A DNA stretch of 25,918 nt from JAGNZR01 sp051648365 (GTDB lineage: Bacteria > Fusobacteriota > Fusobacteriia > Fusobacteriales > Fusobacteriaceae). Where the stretch lies: NCBI GenBank assembly GCA_051648365.1, contig JBOFEZ010000060.1:1-25918 (forward strand), read 5' to 3'. Both the position numbers and the translations under genes were made by a program. Of this stretch, positions 7,386 to 14,154 are shown in pieces. The notes under the pieces were generated by a model. That model was not told where the DNA came from. It saw only the letters and a list, made by a program, of their open reading frames with translations, and did no database searches. Each line of letters starts with the position of its first letter. Within the stretch, counting starts at the first letter, position 1.

Positions 7386-8477
7386 TTAATGTCCACTTCC
7401 ACCATATATTTTTGCCGCATCTTCATAGAATTTTTTAAAACTTTCTTTAAGTCTTTCAGTTTCAATTATTTTGCAGTCAGATCCAAAGGCTAAAAAATAA
7501 TATTTTACGGCATCTTCTGTTGCTTCGAATTCCATTCTGACTCTTCCTTCTTCTCTTTTATCAATTCTGAAATTTGCTGTCTGAGTCGGTCTGTTATGAA
7601 CTATGATTTTGAATTTGCTGTATCCTTCTTCAGTGAGCTCGAGTACTATTTTTTTTTTCTCTCCCAGTGTAATTTCACGGTTTTTTATTCTCATATTTAT
7701 ATCTTCAGTCTGAGCTTTCCCCATTTTATTTTCTTTTAATTCTTTCTCTGTCAAATTCCTGTCAGTTATTTTTTTGAACCATTCCCCTGTGGGCATAACT
7801 TTTCTTATATTGGAAAGTCTTGTGGGATAGATATTTTTTGTTTTTTTATCTACCGAAAGTAAATAGTTAAAGTTTTCGTTTCTTGAAGCTATAAGGGCAC
7901 AGGGATAAGTTTCATAAATTTCTATTTTGCCCTTGTTCCATACCCGTATCTGTACCACACGGTGTTCTTTAGCAGCTTCCAGCAGTTTGTTATAATTTTC
8001 CATACATACAATTTTCTCTCTCTCATATTTTGACTTTCTTCTGTACCATTCAAAGCATTCCCTAAAAAAATAACTATTAGATGAAACAACTGTATTTAGG
8101 TATAGAAGAAAATATTCTGTATTTTCCGTACTGAGGCGGAAATTCAGCTGTATGGTCTCAGAATTTTTCTTCACATCTGTTGAAGGATATATCTGTTTTC
8201 TCAGAGGTTCTAAAATTTCTCGGAGCTGTTCATTTCTCTTTACTCTATCTGAGCTTAAAATGTTTTCTCCTCTTGCTTTTCCTAAGATTTTTTCTAGTCC
8301 GGTCTCAAGAACATTCTGTAGACTGTTTTTTTGGTATTCTTCTGCGAAAGATTTAAAAATACGGTTGATTAAAGTGTTTATTTTCTCGATTTTAAAATCT
8401 ATGCTGTCAGACACAAGAAAATCATATGTTTTTCTGTCTATTTTGACATTGAAGCTTTTACTTTCGTTTAGTTCCAT
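7386..8477 (-). CDS. WYL-domain transcriptional regulator with two ribbon-helix-helix-like segments
   Basis: Residues 163-228 form a WYL domain (LLEAAKEHRVVQIRVWN...FNYLLSVD...IYPTRLSNIRKV), and about 265-355 resembles the WCX extension. WYL proteins sense nucleic-acid or nucleotide ligands and commonly control defence loci. Instead of the common winged helix, the N-terminus shows two stretches with a ribbon-helix-helix look: about 8-45 (FNVKIDRKTYDFL, then a helix) and about 108-150 (IQLNFRLSTENTEYF, then a helix). Either could pair as an intramolecular dimer. The gene is divergent from the 8742-25513 locus and shares a 264-base AT-rich spacer with it, which argues that it represses that locus. 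The start is ATG behind AAAAGGGG. Confidence 0.82.
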   Translation of the reverse strand: MELNESKSFNVKIDRKTYDFLVSDSIDFKIEKINTLINRIFKSFAEEYQKNSLQNVLETGLEKILGKARGENILSSDRVKRNEQLREILEPLRKQIYPSTDVKKNSETIQLNFRLSTENTEYFLLYLNTVVSSNSYFFRECFEWYRRKSKYEREKIVCMENYNKLLEAAKEHRVVQIRVWNKGKIEIYETYPCALIASRNENFNYLLSVDKKTKNIYPTRLSNIRKVMPTGEWFKKITDRNLTEKELKENKMGKAQTEDINMRIKNREITLGEKKKIVLELTEEGYSKFKIIVHNRPTQTANFRIDKREEGRVRMEFEATEDAVKYYFLAFGSDCKIIETERLKESFKKFYEDAAKIYGGSGH

Positions 8478-8515
8478 CAGTTCCCCTTTTTATCTTTTTT
8501 ATATTTCATGACTAA

Positions 8516-8544
8516 ATCATACAGTATATTTATATATATATCAA
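8516..8544 (-). promoter_or_regulatory. Promoter of the WYL regulator gene
   Basis: On the minus strand TTGATA (8544-8539) and TATGAT (8521-8516) lie exactly 17 bases apart, about 38 bases before the start codon at 8477. Both hexamers are close to the sigma70 consensus. The surrounding TATATA tract makes the exact choice a little uncertain. Confidence 0.6.
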
Positions 8545-8576
8545 TAGAAATTTAAAAAAAATAAAAATTTACAAAA

Positions 8577-8662
8577 TTGCATTTAAAAAAAATATATAAA
8601 AATAAAAAAAATATTATTTATTAACATTTTATTATAAATTTATGCATTTTAAAATTTTTTTT
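8577..8662 (+). promoter_or_regulatory. Candidate operator: two TGCATTT(T)AAA elements
   Basis: TTGCATTTAAAAAAAAT begins at 8577 and ATGCATTTTAAAATTTT at 8642, between the divergent promoters of the WYL gene and the 370-residue protein gene. A reverse-orientation copy lies at 10177-10190 and a weaker direct copy (GCATTTGAAAAAAA) at 10123, upstream of the PIN operon. The recurrence suggests a shared regulator. The AT-richness of the region lowers confidence. Confidence 0.4.
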
Positions 8663-8671
8663 AAGTGTTTA

Positions 8672-8701
8672 TTGAAGTAAACTTAATTGTATTGGTATAA
8701 T
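8672..8701 (+). promoter_or_regulatory. Promoter of the 370-residue protein gene
   Basis: TTGAAG (8672-8677) and a perfect TATAAT (8696-8701) are separated by 18 bases, 40 bases before the ATG at 8742. A strong ATAGGAGG ribosome site (8728-8735) follows. The candidate operator at 8642 lies directly upstream of the -35 element. Confidence 0.65.
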
Positions 8702-8741
8702 TGAAATATAAAAATAAAAACACAATAATAGGAGGAAAAAA

Positions 8742-9854
8742 ATGAACAATTTTTTTAATGATGGAAAAATAAAACTCTACCAGAAGGATAACAGAGGACA
8801 GTTTCAGATAAGTGAAAGAAACAATGATCTGATGCATATATCAAATCTACGTGAAATGAAAGAATACGGCAATCTTGAAAATTACTGCACAAAAATAAAC
8901 GACTGGTATATGCCGGTCAATGTTTTGGCACATATTACAAAACATTTTCCCGGAGATTCCAATCCTAAAAAATTAGCTCTTATAGAAGATATTCTGAATT
9001 TTAGAAAAAAGGATTACTCTTATGTTATTTATACCACTGCTGATGAAAGATACCGTATGCTCAAGGCAAAAGTAAAGTTGAACCTCTATTTTATACAGGT
9101 TATGAGGGAAAACGAACTCTTTGAAATCTGTATAACAGATTCGGTAAAAATAGGAAAAAAAGAACCTTTAAATATAAATCAGATAAACAGCTATTACAAG
9201 GTGGATGCTTTTCATGAGGAAAGACTGGAAAAACTTCAGTATTCCAATATAAAGGAAGCATCTTTCAGAAACGAATCGGAGAAATACCATATTTTTCAGC
9301 TTACTCAGGACAGTAGACTCCGTACAGAGAAGCCTCTTGAAGTTTTCGAGAAGGAGGATAATCGTCTGGCAATAGAGCTTCTGAAAGCCACAGGGAAAAA
9401 CAGCATAGATCTTAACCTAAAAATAGAGCTTAAGGACCCTGTAGAAAATCCTTCTCCTACCCGTCCTGTATCTGAAACTATTTCTCCTCTGAAACTCACT
9501 TCTGAAGAAATACGTGATTTTTTCAGAGAAAAGGACGGACAAATTACTGTAGAAGAAGTACTGAACATCTATTTCAAGGATACTCTTCCTCTGAACTCAA
9601 ATAGAAGCTATACCCTGAATAAAATTCTGAAGAGTTCTGCCGTTAAAAGGTTTTCTCCTCTTTATTTTACTCTGAATGTTCTTTTCAACAGTGGTTCTGA
9701 TTCTTTTGACTGCAGATCCCTTGTTTCCGGTGAAGAGGAGTCAGGTCTTCTCTTGAATGAGATTATTCCAGGGTTAAATGCAATCAACTCAGAATTTAAG
9801 CAGGAGCTTTTTTCATCAGAGGGATCTCATATTGTTTTCAATATTAAATTTTAA
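8742..9854 (+). CDS. Hypothetical protein, first gene of the plus-strand locus
   Basis: I do not recognise this 370-residue protein. It has no signal peptide, membrane segment or nuclease motif that I can see. The N-terminal half (about 1-165) looks globular and mixed alpha/beta, with strands such as KLNLYFIQVMREN. A Pro-rich linker (ENPSPTRPVSETISPL, about 233-250) follows. The C-terminal part begins with a helical stretch (LTSEEIRDFFREKDGQITVEEVLNIYF) that could be a small winged-helix-like domain. The promoter and AGGAGG site are strong, and the gene faces the WYL regulator. A 460-base gap with its own promoter separates it from the PIN-to-DUF2357 operon, so it may be made independently. 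Confidence 0.75.
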   Translation: MNNFFNDGKIKLYQKDNRGQFQISERNNDLMHISNLREMKEYGNLENYCTKINDWYMPVNVLAHITKHFPGDSNPKKLALIEDILNFRKKDYSYVIYTTADERYRMLKAKVKLNLYFIQVMRENELFEICITDSVKIGKKEPLNINQINSYYKVDAFHEERLEKLQYSNIKEASFRNESEKYHIFQLTQDSRLRTEKPLEVFEKEDNRLAIELLKATGKNSIDLNLKIELKDPVENPSPTRPVSETISPLKLTSEEIRDFFREKDGQITVEEVLNIYFKDTLPLNSNRSYTLNKILKSSAVKRFSPLYFTLNVLFNSGSDSFDCRSLVSGEEESGLLLNEIIPGLNAINSEFKQELFSSEGSHIVFNIKF

Positions 9855-9884
9855 AAGGAGTGAAAATAAGAATAAACCTGAATT

Positions 9885-10023
9885 AGGATACCTATCGATA
9901 TAAGGGTCATTTAAAAGAAATCAAAAGATTTTGGGAGATTATTTATCTAGCTCATAGTTACCTTGCGATAAAGTTATGGGAATTTAAAAATCTCCTAACT
10001 CTCGGCGACGTAATGCGAGAGGA
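9885..10023 (+). ncRNA. Candidate structured RNA of unknown family
   Basis: A 10-bp helix, TTGGGAGATT (9931-9940) with AATCTCCTAA (9989-9998), contains one G-U pair. It encloses a 9-bp hairpin, CTCATAGTT (9951-9959) with AGTTATGGG (9972-9980). Directly 3' lies a 6-bp GC-rich hairpin, CTCTCG (9999-10004) with CGAGAG (10016-10021). TTTATC (9942-9947) can also pair with GATAAA (9967-9972) in the loop, giving a possible pseudoknot. A smaller hairpin may form at 9887-9908. This G+C-rich patch stands out from the AT-rich gap around it and has no coding potential. It could be a small RNA, a riboswitch-like leader or a processing element. No known family is recognised. Confidence 0.5.
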
Positions 10024-10233
10024 AAAATTTCTTAATTCTAAAAGTCTGATAGTTTTTATCTGTTATCTCAAAGATCAGCAAAAAATATCTTTTATAAAAT
10101 TTTTAAAAAAATATAAATTTAAGCATTTGAAAAAAATTTTTTTTATTAAAATAATGTTAATTTTAAAAACTTTATTAATTTAAAATGCATTATTTTTTAT
10201 CTAAAATTAATAAAAATAACGAATGCTAAAATC
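10024..10233. other. AT-rich non-coding spacer upstream of the PIN operon promoter
   Basis: No open reading frame of note is visible. The stretch is mostly A/T runs and holds GCATTTGAAAAAAA at 10123 and AATTTAAAATGCAT at 10177-10190, the latter a reverse-orientation copy of the element at 8642. It probably serves as a regulatory region. Confidence 0.5.
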
Positions 10234-10262
10234 TTTACAAAATAAGTATGGCGTGGTAGAAT
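10234..10262 (+). promoter_or_regulatory. Promoter of the PIN-to-DUF2357 operon
   Basis: TTTACA (10234-10239) and TAGAAT (10257-10262) are separated by exactly 17 bases, 52 bases before the ATG at 10315. An AAAAGGAG ribosome site precedes the start. This is the best-placed promoter for the downstream eight-gene run. Confidence 0.65.
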
Positions 10263-10314
10263 TTAGTAGAGATAAAAACAGATACTAAATAAAAATTTAA
10301 AAGGAGAGCAGAAA

Positions 10315-11256
10315 ATGGAAAAAAAAAGAAATTTCGTAGTTGACACAAACGTATTACTGGTAGAAGGAATTAGAATGGAGGACATTTTTAGTATTTCAGA
10401 GTTGCTACTGGATAAAGAAAAAATTGGAAAAATGGTTATTTTAGATGGAGTTTCGGGAGAAATTGAAGGGATAAAAAAGGGACCCAAAAATGGGGATAGT
10501 GATTGCAATAATTTTAACAACAAAACATACCAGGCGAGAAAAATTTATGCTAAGATATATGAGTTTGCTTCTAACGACTCAAGAGTAAAGTATGAGGATT
10601 TTGAAAAAAATGGAAAAACAGTGGATGAAAGCTTAGTTGAGTATTGTGTTGATAATGATGCAATATTGATGACTTGTGATACAAGGCTGAATCTTCGTTA
10701 TAGAACCAGAATGGAAAAAGATGGAAAAGATCCTGTACTGAAGGCGTTGGATTCGAGTGAAATAAAAAAACTTGTTTCTGTACATCAAGCACTGGAAAAA
10801 CTTACTAAAGAAAATCTTTGCGATTTTTTAAAACAAATTTTTGGGTTAAATCAAAAAAATAAGGAAGAAAAAAGAACAGATTTGATAGATTTTATTGCGT
10901 TTTCCGAAGAAAAAAGGTATTATCATGTCATGGATTCCATTGTTGATGCTTATCTTGGAGAAGAACTTTCGGAGCAAAAAGAAAGAATAAGAGAAAAAAT
11001 AAGAGAAACAAAAATTGGAAGAATAAACAACAATGAACTGAAAAAAGCTTTGAATGCTTTAAAAGGTGTAAGTGAAATAAATGTTGGTAAGCTGAATATT
11101 CAAGAGGAATCTCTTTTTGAGAAGAATAAAGATATAATAAATAAATTTCTTCAGGAAAAGGAAATTGAATCTTTTGAGGAATTGAAAAAAAGGGAACTTT
11201 TTAAGAATGAGGAACAGCTTATTGAAGGAATTTTAAGATATTACGAAATTAAATAA
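10315..11256 (+). CDS. PIN-domain ribonuclease with helical C-terminal domain
   Basis: The N-terminal ~150 residues are a PIN domain. FVVDTNVLL carries the first acidic residue (D10), VSGEIEGIKK the second (E49), VDESLVEYC the third (D104) and LMTCDTRL the fourth (D122). These four acidic residues bind metal in active PIN RNases, so catalysis is likely intact. The remaining ~160 residues are charged and mostly helical, with no family that I can name. The gene opens the operon behind its own promoter and an AAAAGGAG site, and 83 bases separate it from the first VWA gene. No small antitoxin gene is adjacent, so a simple VapBC pair is unlikely. It is better read as an RNase component of the defence locus. 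Confidence 0.85.
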   Translation: MEKKRNFVVDTNVLLVEGIRMEDIFSISELLLDKEKIGKMVILDGVSGEIEGIKKGPKNGDSDCNNFNNKTYQARKIYAKIYEFASNDSRVKYEDFEKNGKTVDESLVEYCVDNDAILMTCDTRLNLRYRTRMEKDGKDPVLKALDSSEIKKLVSVHQALEKLTKENLCDFLKQIFGLNQKNKEEKRTDLIDFIAFSEEKRYYHVMDSIVDAYLGEELSEQKERIREKIRETKIGRINNNELKKALNALKGVSEINVGKLNIQEESLFEKNKDIINKFLQEKEIESFEELKKRELFKNEEQLIEGILRYYEIK

Positions 11257-11291
11257 AGGAAAAGCAGATAATCTAGAAGACTCATGGTGAG

Positions 11292-11316
11292 TATGATTAA
11301 AAGTAGTTTAATCATA
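11292..11316. promoter_or_regulatory. Perfect 10-bp inverted repeat between the PIN and VWA genes
   Basis: TATGATTAAA (11292-11301) and TTTAATCATA (11307-11316) are perfect complements around a 5-base loop, ending 14 bases before the GGGGG ribosome site of the VWA gene. No U-tract follows, so it is not an intrinsic terminator. It could be an operator, an RNA-processing site or a translation-control hairpin. Confidence 0.55.
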
Positions 11317-11339
11317 GAAATATGAAAAAGGGGGAATAA

Positions 11340-11882
11340 ATGAACCTGCCTATAATACTATTAATAGACACAAGCGGTTCAATGGAAGAGAATATGAACA
11401 TTTTGAACCGTTCTATCAGAGAGCTGATAGAACGGTTCAAAAAAGAACATTCTGAAGAAATTAAAATAGAGATAATGATAATAACTTTCGGAAAAGAAGT
11501 GAAAACAAGAGTCCCACTGACCCGCCCAGATATGGTGGTTTTAGAGGAACTCGAAGCAGAAGGAGGAACTCCCTTCAAGGAGATGCTGAAAGTATTAAAT
11601 ACCGAATTAGAAAAAATAGAAACAGATAATTTTCTGGCACCGGTTTTTCTCTTTCTTACAGATGGATATCCTGATTTTAATGACTGGAGAGAAGAATTTA
11701 ATCTCTTCCTCGAGAATAAAATGGTAAAAAAAGGAGAAAGATTTTCTTTAGGAATAGGTGATGGCGTTAACGAAGAGATACTTGAAGAATTTGCCTCAAG
11801 CCCTGAAAATATATTTAAAGCTCATGATGCCTTTGAAATTTATGATTTTTTTAAGATTTTACCACATAAAGTAGCACAATAG
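11340..11882 (+). CDS. TerY-like von Willebrand factor A domain protein (copy 1)
   Basis: The whole 180-residue product is one VWA domain with an intact metal-ion-dependent adhesion site: D10-T-S12-G-S14 (DTSGSM), T77 (GGTPF) and D108 (LTDGYPD). GERFSLGIGDG and the ending DFFKIL are typical of TerY-type proteins, which pair with kinase and phosphatase partners in tellurite/stress and defence-linked operons. It probably acts in the cytoplasm as a protein-interaction switch. A second VWA gene follows 50 bases downstream and shares the same C-terminal pattern, suggesting tandem duplication. The start is ATG behind AAAGGGGG. Codons 21-34 contain a perfect 19-bp palindrome, described separately. 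Confidence 0.88.
   Translation: MNLPIILLIDTSGSMEENMNILNRSIRELIERFKKEHSEEIKIEIMIITFGKEVKTRVPLTRPDMVVLEELEAEGGTPFKEMLKVLNTELEKIETDNFLAPVFLFLTDGYPDFNDWREEFNLFLENKMVKKGERFSLGIGDGVNEEILEEFASSPENIFKAHDAFEIYDFFKILPHKVAQ
11401..11442. repeat. Perfect 19-bp palindrome inside the VWA copy 1 coding sequence
   Basis: TTTTGAACCGTTCTATCAG (11401-11419) is the exact reverse complement of 11424-11442, with the loop AGAG. It encodes part of helix 1 of the VWA domain. A shorter related string, GCGGTTCAA, lies just upstream at about 11374-11382. As RNA it would form a very stable hairpin followed by A residues. Confidence 0.9.
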
Positions 11883-11932
11883 GCCTGGAAAAACTTTTGT
11901 TCAAAAAATATTTATAGATTAAGGAGAAAAAA

Positions 11933-12700
11933 ATGGAAATAATCAGACAGAAAAAAAGAATGATGCCACTGATAATACTGGCAGATGTAAGTTATTCAAT
12001 GGTTGATAATATGGAAATTCTCAATCAAGCCATAGATGAAATGATAAATTCTCTTAAAAATACGCACTCCCTGAGAGCAGAGATTAACCTATCAATAATA
12101 ACATTCGGTGGTGAAGTAAAAATACATACCCCACTTCAGGCAATAAGAGATGTAGATTTTAAAAAAAATTTAGTGGCTTATTCGAATACTCCATTGGGAG
12201 GAGCATTGACTAAAGCGAAAAATATGATAGAAAGTAGAGAAATTGTACCTTCTGATGGATATAAACCGGTGGTGGTTCTTTTATCTGACGGATACCCCAC
12301 AGACGATTATAAAGAGTGTTTGAGAAAATTTACATCAGAAGGAAGATCTCAAAAGTCCGAGAGATTATCGTTAGGAATAGGAGAAGACTTTTCCAAAGAT
12401 GTATTAGAGAGTTTTACCAATCATTCTAAAAAGAAGATATTTTTGGCAAAAGATGCTGCCGGAATTATGGATTTCTTCAAATTCGTAACTATGTCAATGA
12501 AGGAAAAAAGTATAAGTACTAATCCTGATGAAGTAATGCTTGAAGAAGAGAAATCATTTAAAGATTTTTTAGATAATATCAAAATCTCAAAAAAACCAGT
12601 AGGGAAATTTAGTGAAAAAAAGGTTGGAATCAGTTCAAAAAAAATTACAGAAAATGATATAACAGAAGATGACATAGACGAAATGTTCAACGACTTATAA
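11933..12700 (+). CDS. TerY-like von Willebrand factor A domain protein (copy 2)
   Basis: Residues 11-190 form a VWA domain with the MIDAS residues D18-V-S20-Y-S22, T86 (SNTPLGG) and D119 (LSDGYP). The first Ser-Gly pair of copy 1 is replaced (DVSYSM), but the metal ligands remain. SERLSLGIGED and DFFKFV parallel copy 1, so the two are tandem paralogues. About 65 additional residues (190-255) form a charged tail ending in an acidic cluster (NDITEDDIDEMFNDL) that copy 1 lacks; it could be a docking or phosphorylation segment. The ribosome site is AAGGAG. TerY-type VWA proteins normally come with a PP2C phosphatase and a kinase; here only the kinase follows. Confidence 0.87.
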   Translation: MEIIRQKKRMMPLIILADVSYSMVDNMEILNQAIDEMINSLKNTHSLRAEINLSIITFGGEVKIHTPLQAIRDVDFKKNLVAYSNTPLGGALTKAKNMIESREIVPSDGYKPVVVLLSDGYPTDDYKECLRKFTSEGRSQKSERLSLGIGEDFSKDVLESFTNHSKKKIFLAKDAAGIMDFFKFVTMSMKEKSISTNPDEVMLEEEKSFKDFLDNIKISKKPVGKFSEKKVGISSKKITENDITEDDIDEMFNDL

Positions 12701-12772
12701 AAAATTCATACTATATTGTTTTTGCAGAATAATAAAAAGGAAATCAAATATTTTTAGTAAAGGGGTAGAGAA

Positions 12773-14152
12773 GTGAATAAAATTTTAGATGAAAATAGCT
12801 ATTATCATTTCTTTGACATAGATGATCTTATAGGAGCCGGCGGACAGGGAAAAGTTTTTAGAACAGAAAATAAAAATATACTTCTGAAAATAATTGGAGT
12901 AGAAAATGGAAAAACAAAAAAATCAATAGAGAATAAAATTGAAGGGATAAGAGCTTTGAATATTCCCTCATACTGTAAAGTTGCAAAACCCGTTTCAAAA
13001 ATCAACACAGGAACAGACTGTACCACGGGATATATAATGAGAATGATGGAGGATATGGACCCAATCAGTAATTTATTGGAAGTTGATTCTTATCATATAA
13101 ATGGAGGACTGAAAAGAAGGCTTATGCTCCTAGCAAAAATGGCGTATACTTTATCCGGTCTCCACGGAGAAGATATAGTTTACGGTGATATTTCTGACAG
13201 TAACATATTCGTTTCGACGAATCCACAAAGTTTTGAAGTGTGGCTTATAGACTGTGATAATATGGCATACACTCCTAATGTAGACGGAACTATTTTAACA
13301 GAAGTATATGCTGCTCCAGAGCTCCAAAATTTTGAGAATAAAAACAGTATTAACAGTGACATCTATTCCTTCGGAATACTTGCATTCTGGACTCTTATGG
13401 TGGCAGATCCCTTTTACGGTGGAACAGTAGCAGACAGTTTGAAATCAGAGGAAAAAGAAGATTTTTCAGAGGATTTAACCCTGAAAAATAAAATTATTTC
13501 CGGAGAAATCCCCTGGGTTGGCGAAGGTAAAACGGAAAATAGACCATATTATGGAATGACCAGGCAGATGGATAAAATTTTTTCAGAGTCCATAATGAAT
13601 TTGTTTGAAAAAACTTTTAGTAGAGAAGGGAGAATAAATCCTATCTCTAGACCAAGCTCTAAAGAATGGTACTATGCTCTTTCAGAAGCAGGAAATTCTG
13701 CAATAACCTGTAGAAAATGCGGTGCAACATACTATTACTGGCATGATAGCTGTTTCAACTGTGAAACTGGTAAAGGAGACTATTACAGAGTTGAGGTTTA
13801 CGAAAATCTGAAACTTGAAAACAAAGATTTTCAAAAATTGAAAAAAGTATCTGCAAAAGAACTGATATCACCTCAAAACAAATTCTCCATATATATGAAC
13901 GAAATTGGAAGCAGATTCCATGAAAGTGAAGAAACAGCCTTTAAATTATACCTGAAAAATGAAAGAAAATATATTGTAGAAAATATGCTGAAAAAAGATA
14001 TTGAAGTAAGTGACAGCTCAGGAGAACTCATAAAAATAAAGACCGGTCGGAAAGAAGAAGTTCTAAATTTCGAGAATCTAAAAATTAGAATCAGTTCAGA
14101 TAAATCCGGGCTGAAAAGTACAGAAGTAAAAATAAAAAAGATGAGGTCATAG
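12773..14152 (+). CDS. Protein-kinase-like protein with C-terminal zinc ribbon
   Basis: Kinase motifs appear in order: glycine loop G21-AGGQG26, Lys39 (LLKII), catalytic loop YGDISDSN with D139 and N144, metal-binding D160 in LIDCD (the usual DFG Gly is replaced by Asp), and a YAAPEL activation-segment end (APE 181-183) with DIYSFGILAF after it. This set suggests an active Ser/Thr kinase of the type found with TerY proteins. CRKC (C313, C316) and CFNC (C327, C330) form a probable zinc ribbon after the kinase domain, followed by about 120 residues of unknown fold. The start is GTG behind AAAGGGG. Only 2 bases separate it from the helicase gene. Likely targets are the VWA proteins or the ATPase partners (inference). 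Confidence 0.85.
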   Translation: MNKILDENSYYHFFDIDDLIGAGGQGKVFRTENKNILLKIIGVENGKTKKSIENKIEGIRALNIPSYCKVAKPVSKINTGTDCTTGYIMRMMEDMDPISNLLEVDSYHINGGLKRRLMLLAKMAYTLSGLHGEDIVYGDISDSNIFVSTNPQSFEVWLIDCDNMAYTPNVDGTILTEVYAAPELQNFENKNSINSDIYSFGILAFWTLMVADPFYGGTVADSLKSEEKEDFSEDLTLKNKIISGEIPWVGEGKTENRPYYGMTRQMDKIFSESIMNLFEKTFSREGRINPISRPSSKEWYYALSEAGNSAITCRKCGATYYYWHDSCFNCETGKGDYYRVEVYENLKLENKDFQKLKKVSAKELISPQNKFSIYMNEIGSRFHESEETAFKLYLKNERKYIVENMLKKDIEVSDSSGELIKIKTGRKEEVLNFENLKIRISSDKSGLKSTEVKIKKMRS

Positions 14153-14154
14153 CT

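Noticed and set aside
9860..9886. Short leader peptide (GTG AAA ATA ... TAG) after the 370-residue gene
   Set aside because: The AAAAGGAG site overlaps the putative start codon, leaving no spacing for initiation.
10315..11256. PIN gene as a VapC toxin of a VapBC pair
   Set aside because: The protein is twice the usual VapC length and no small antitoxin gene overlaps or precedes it.
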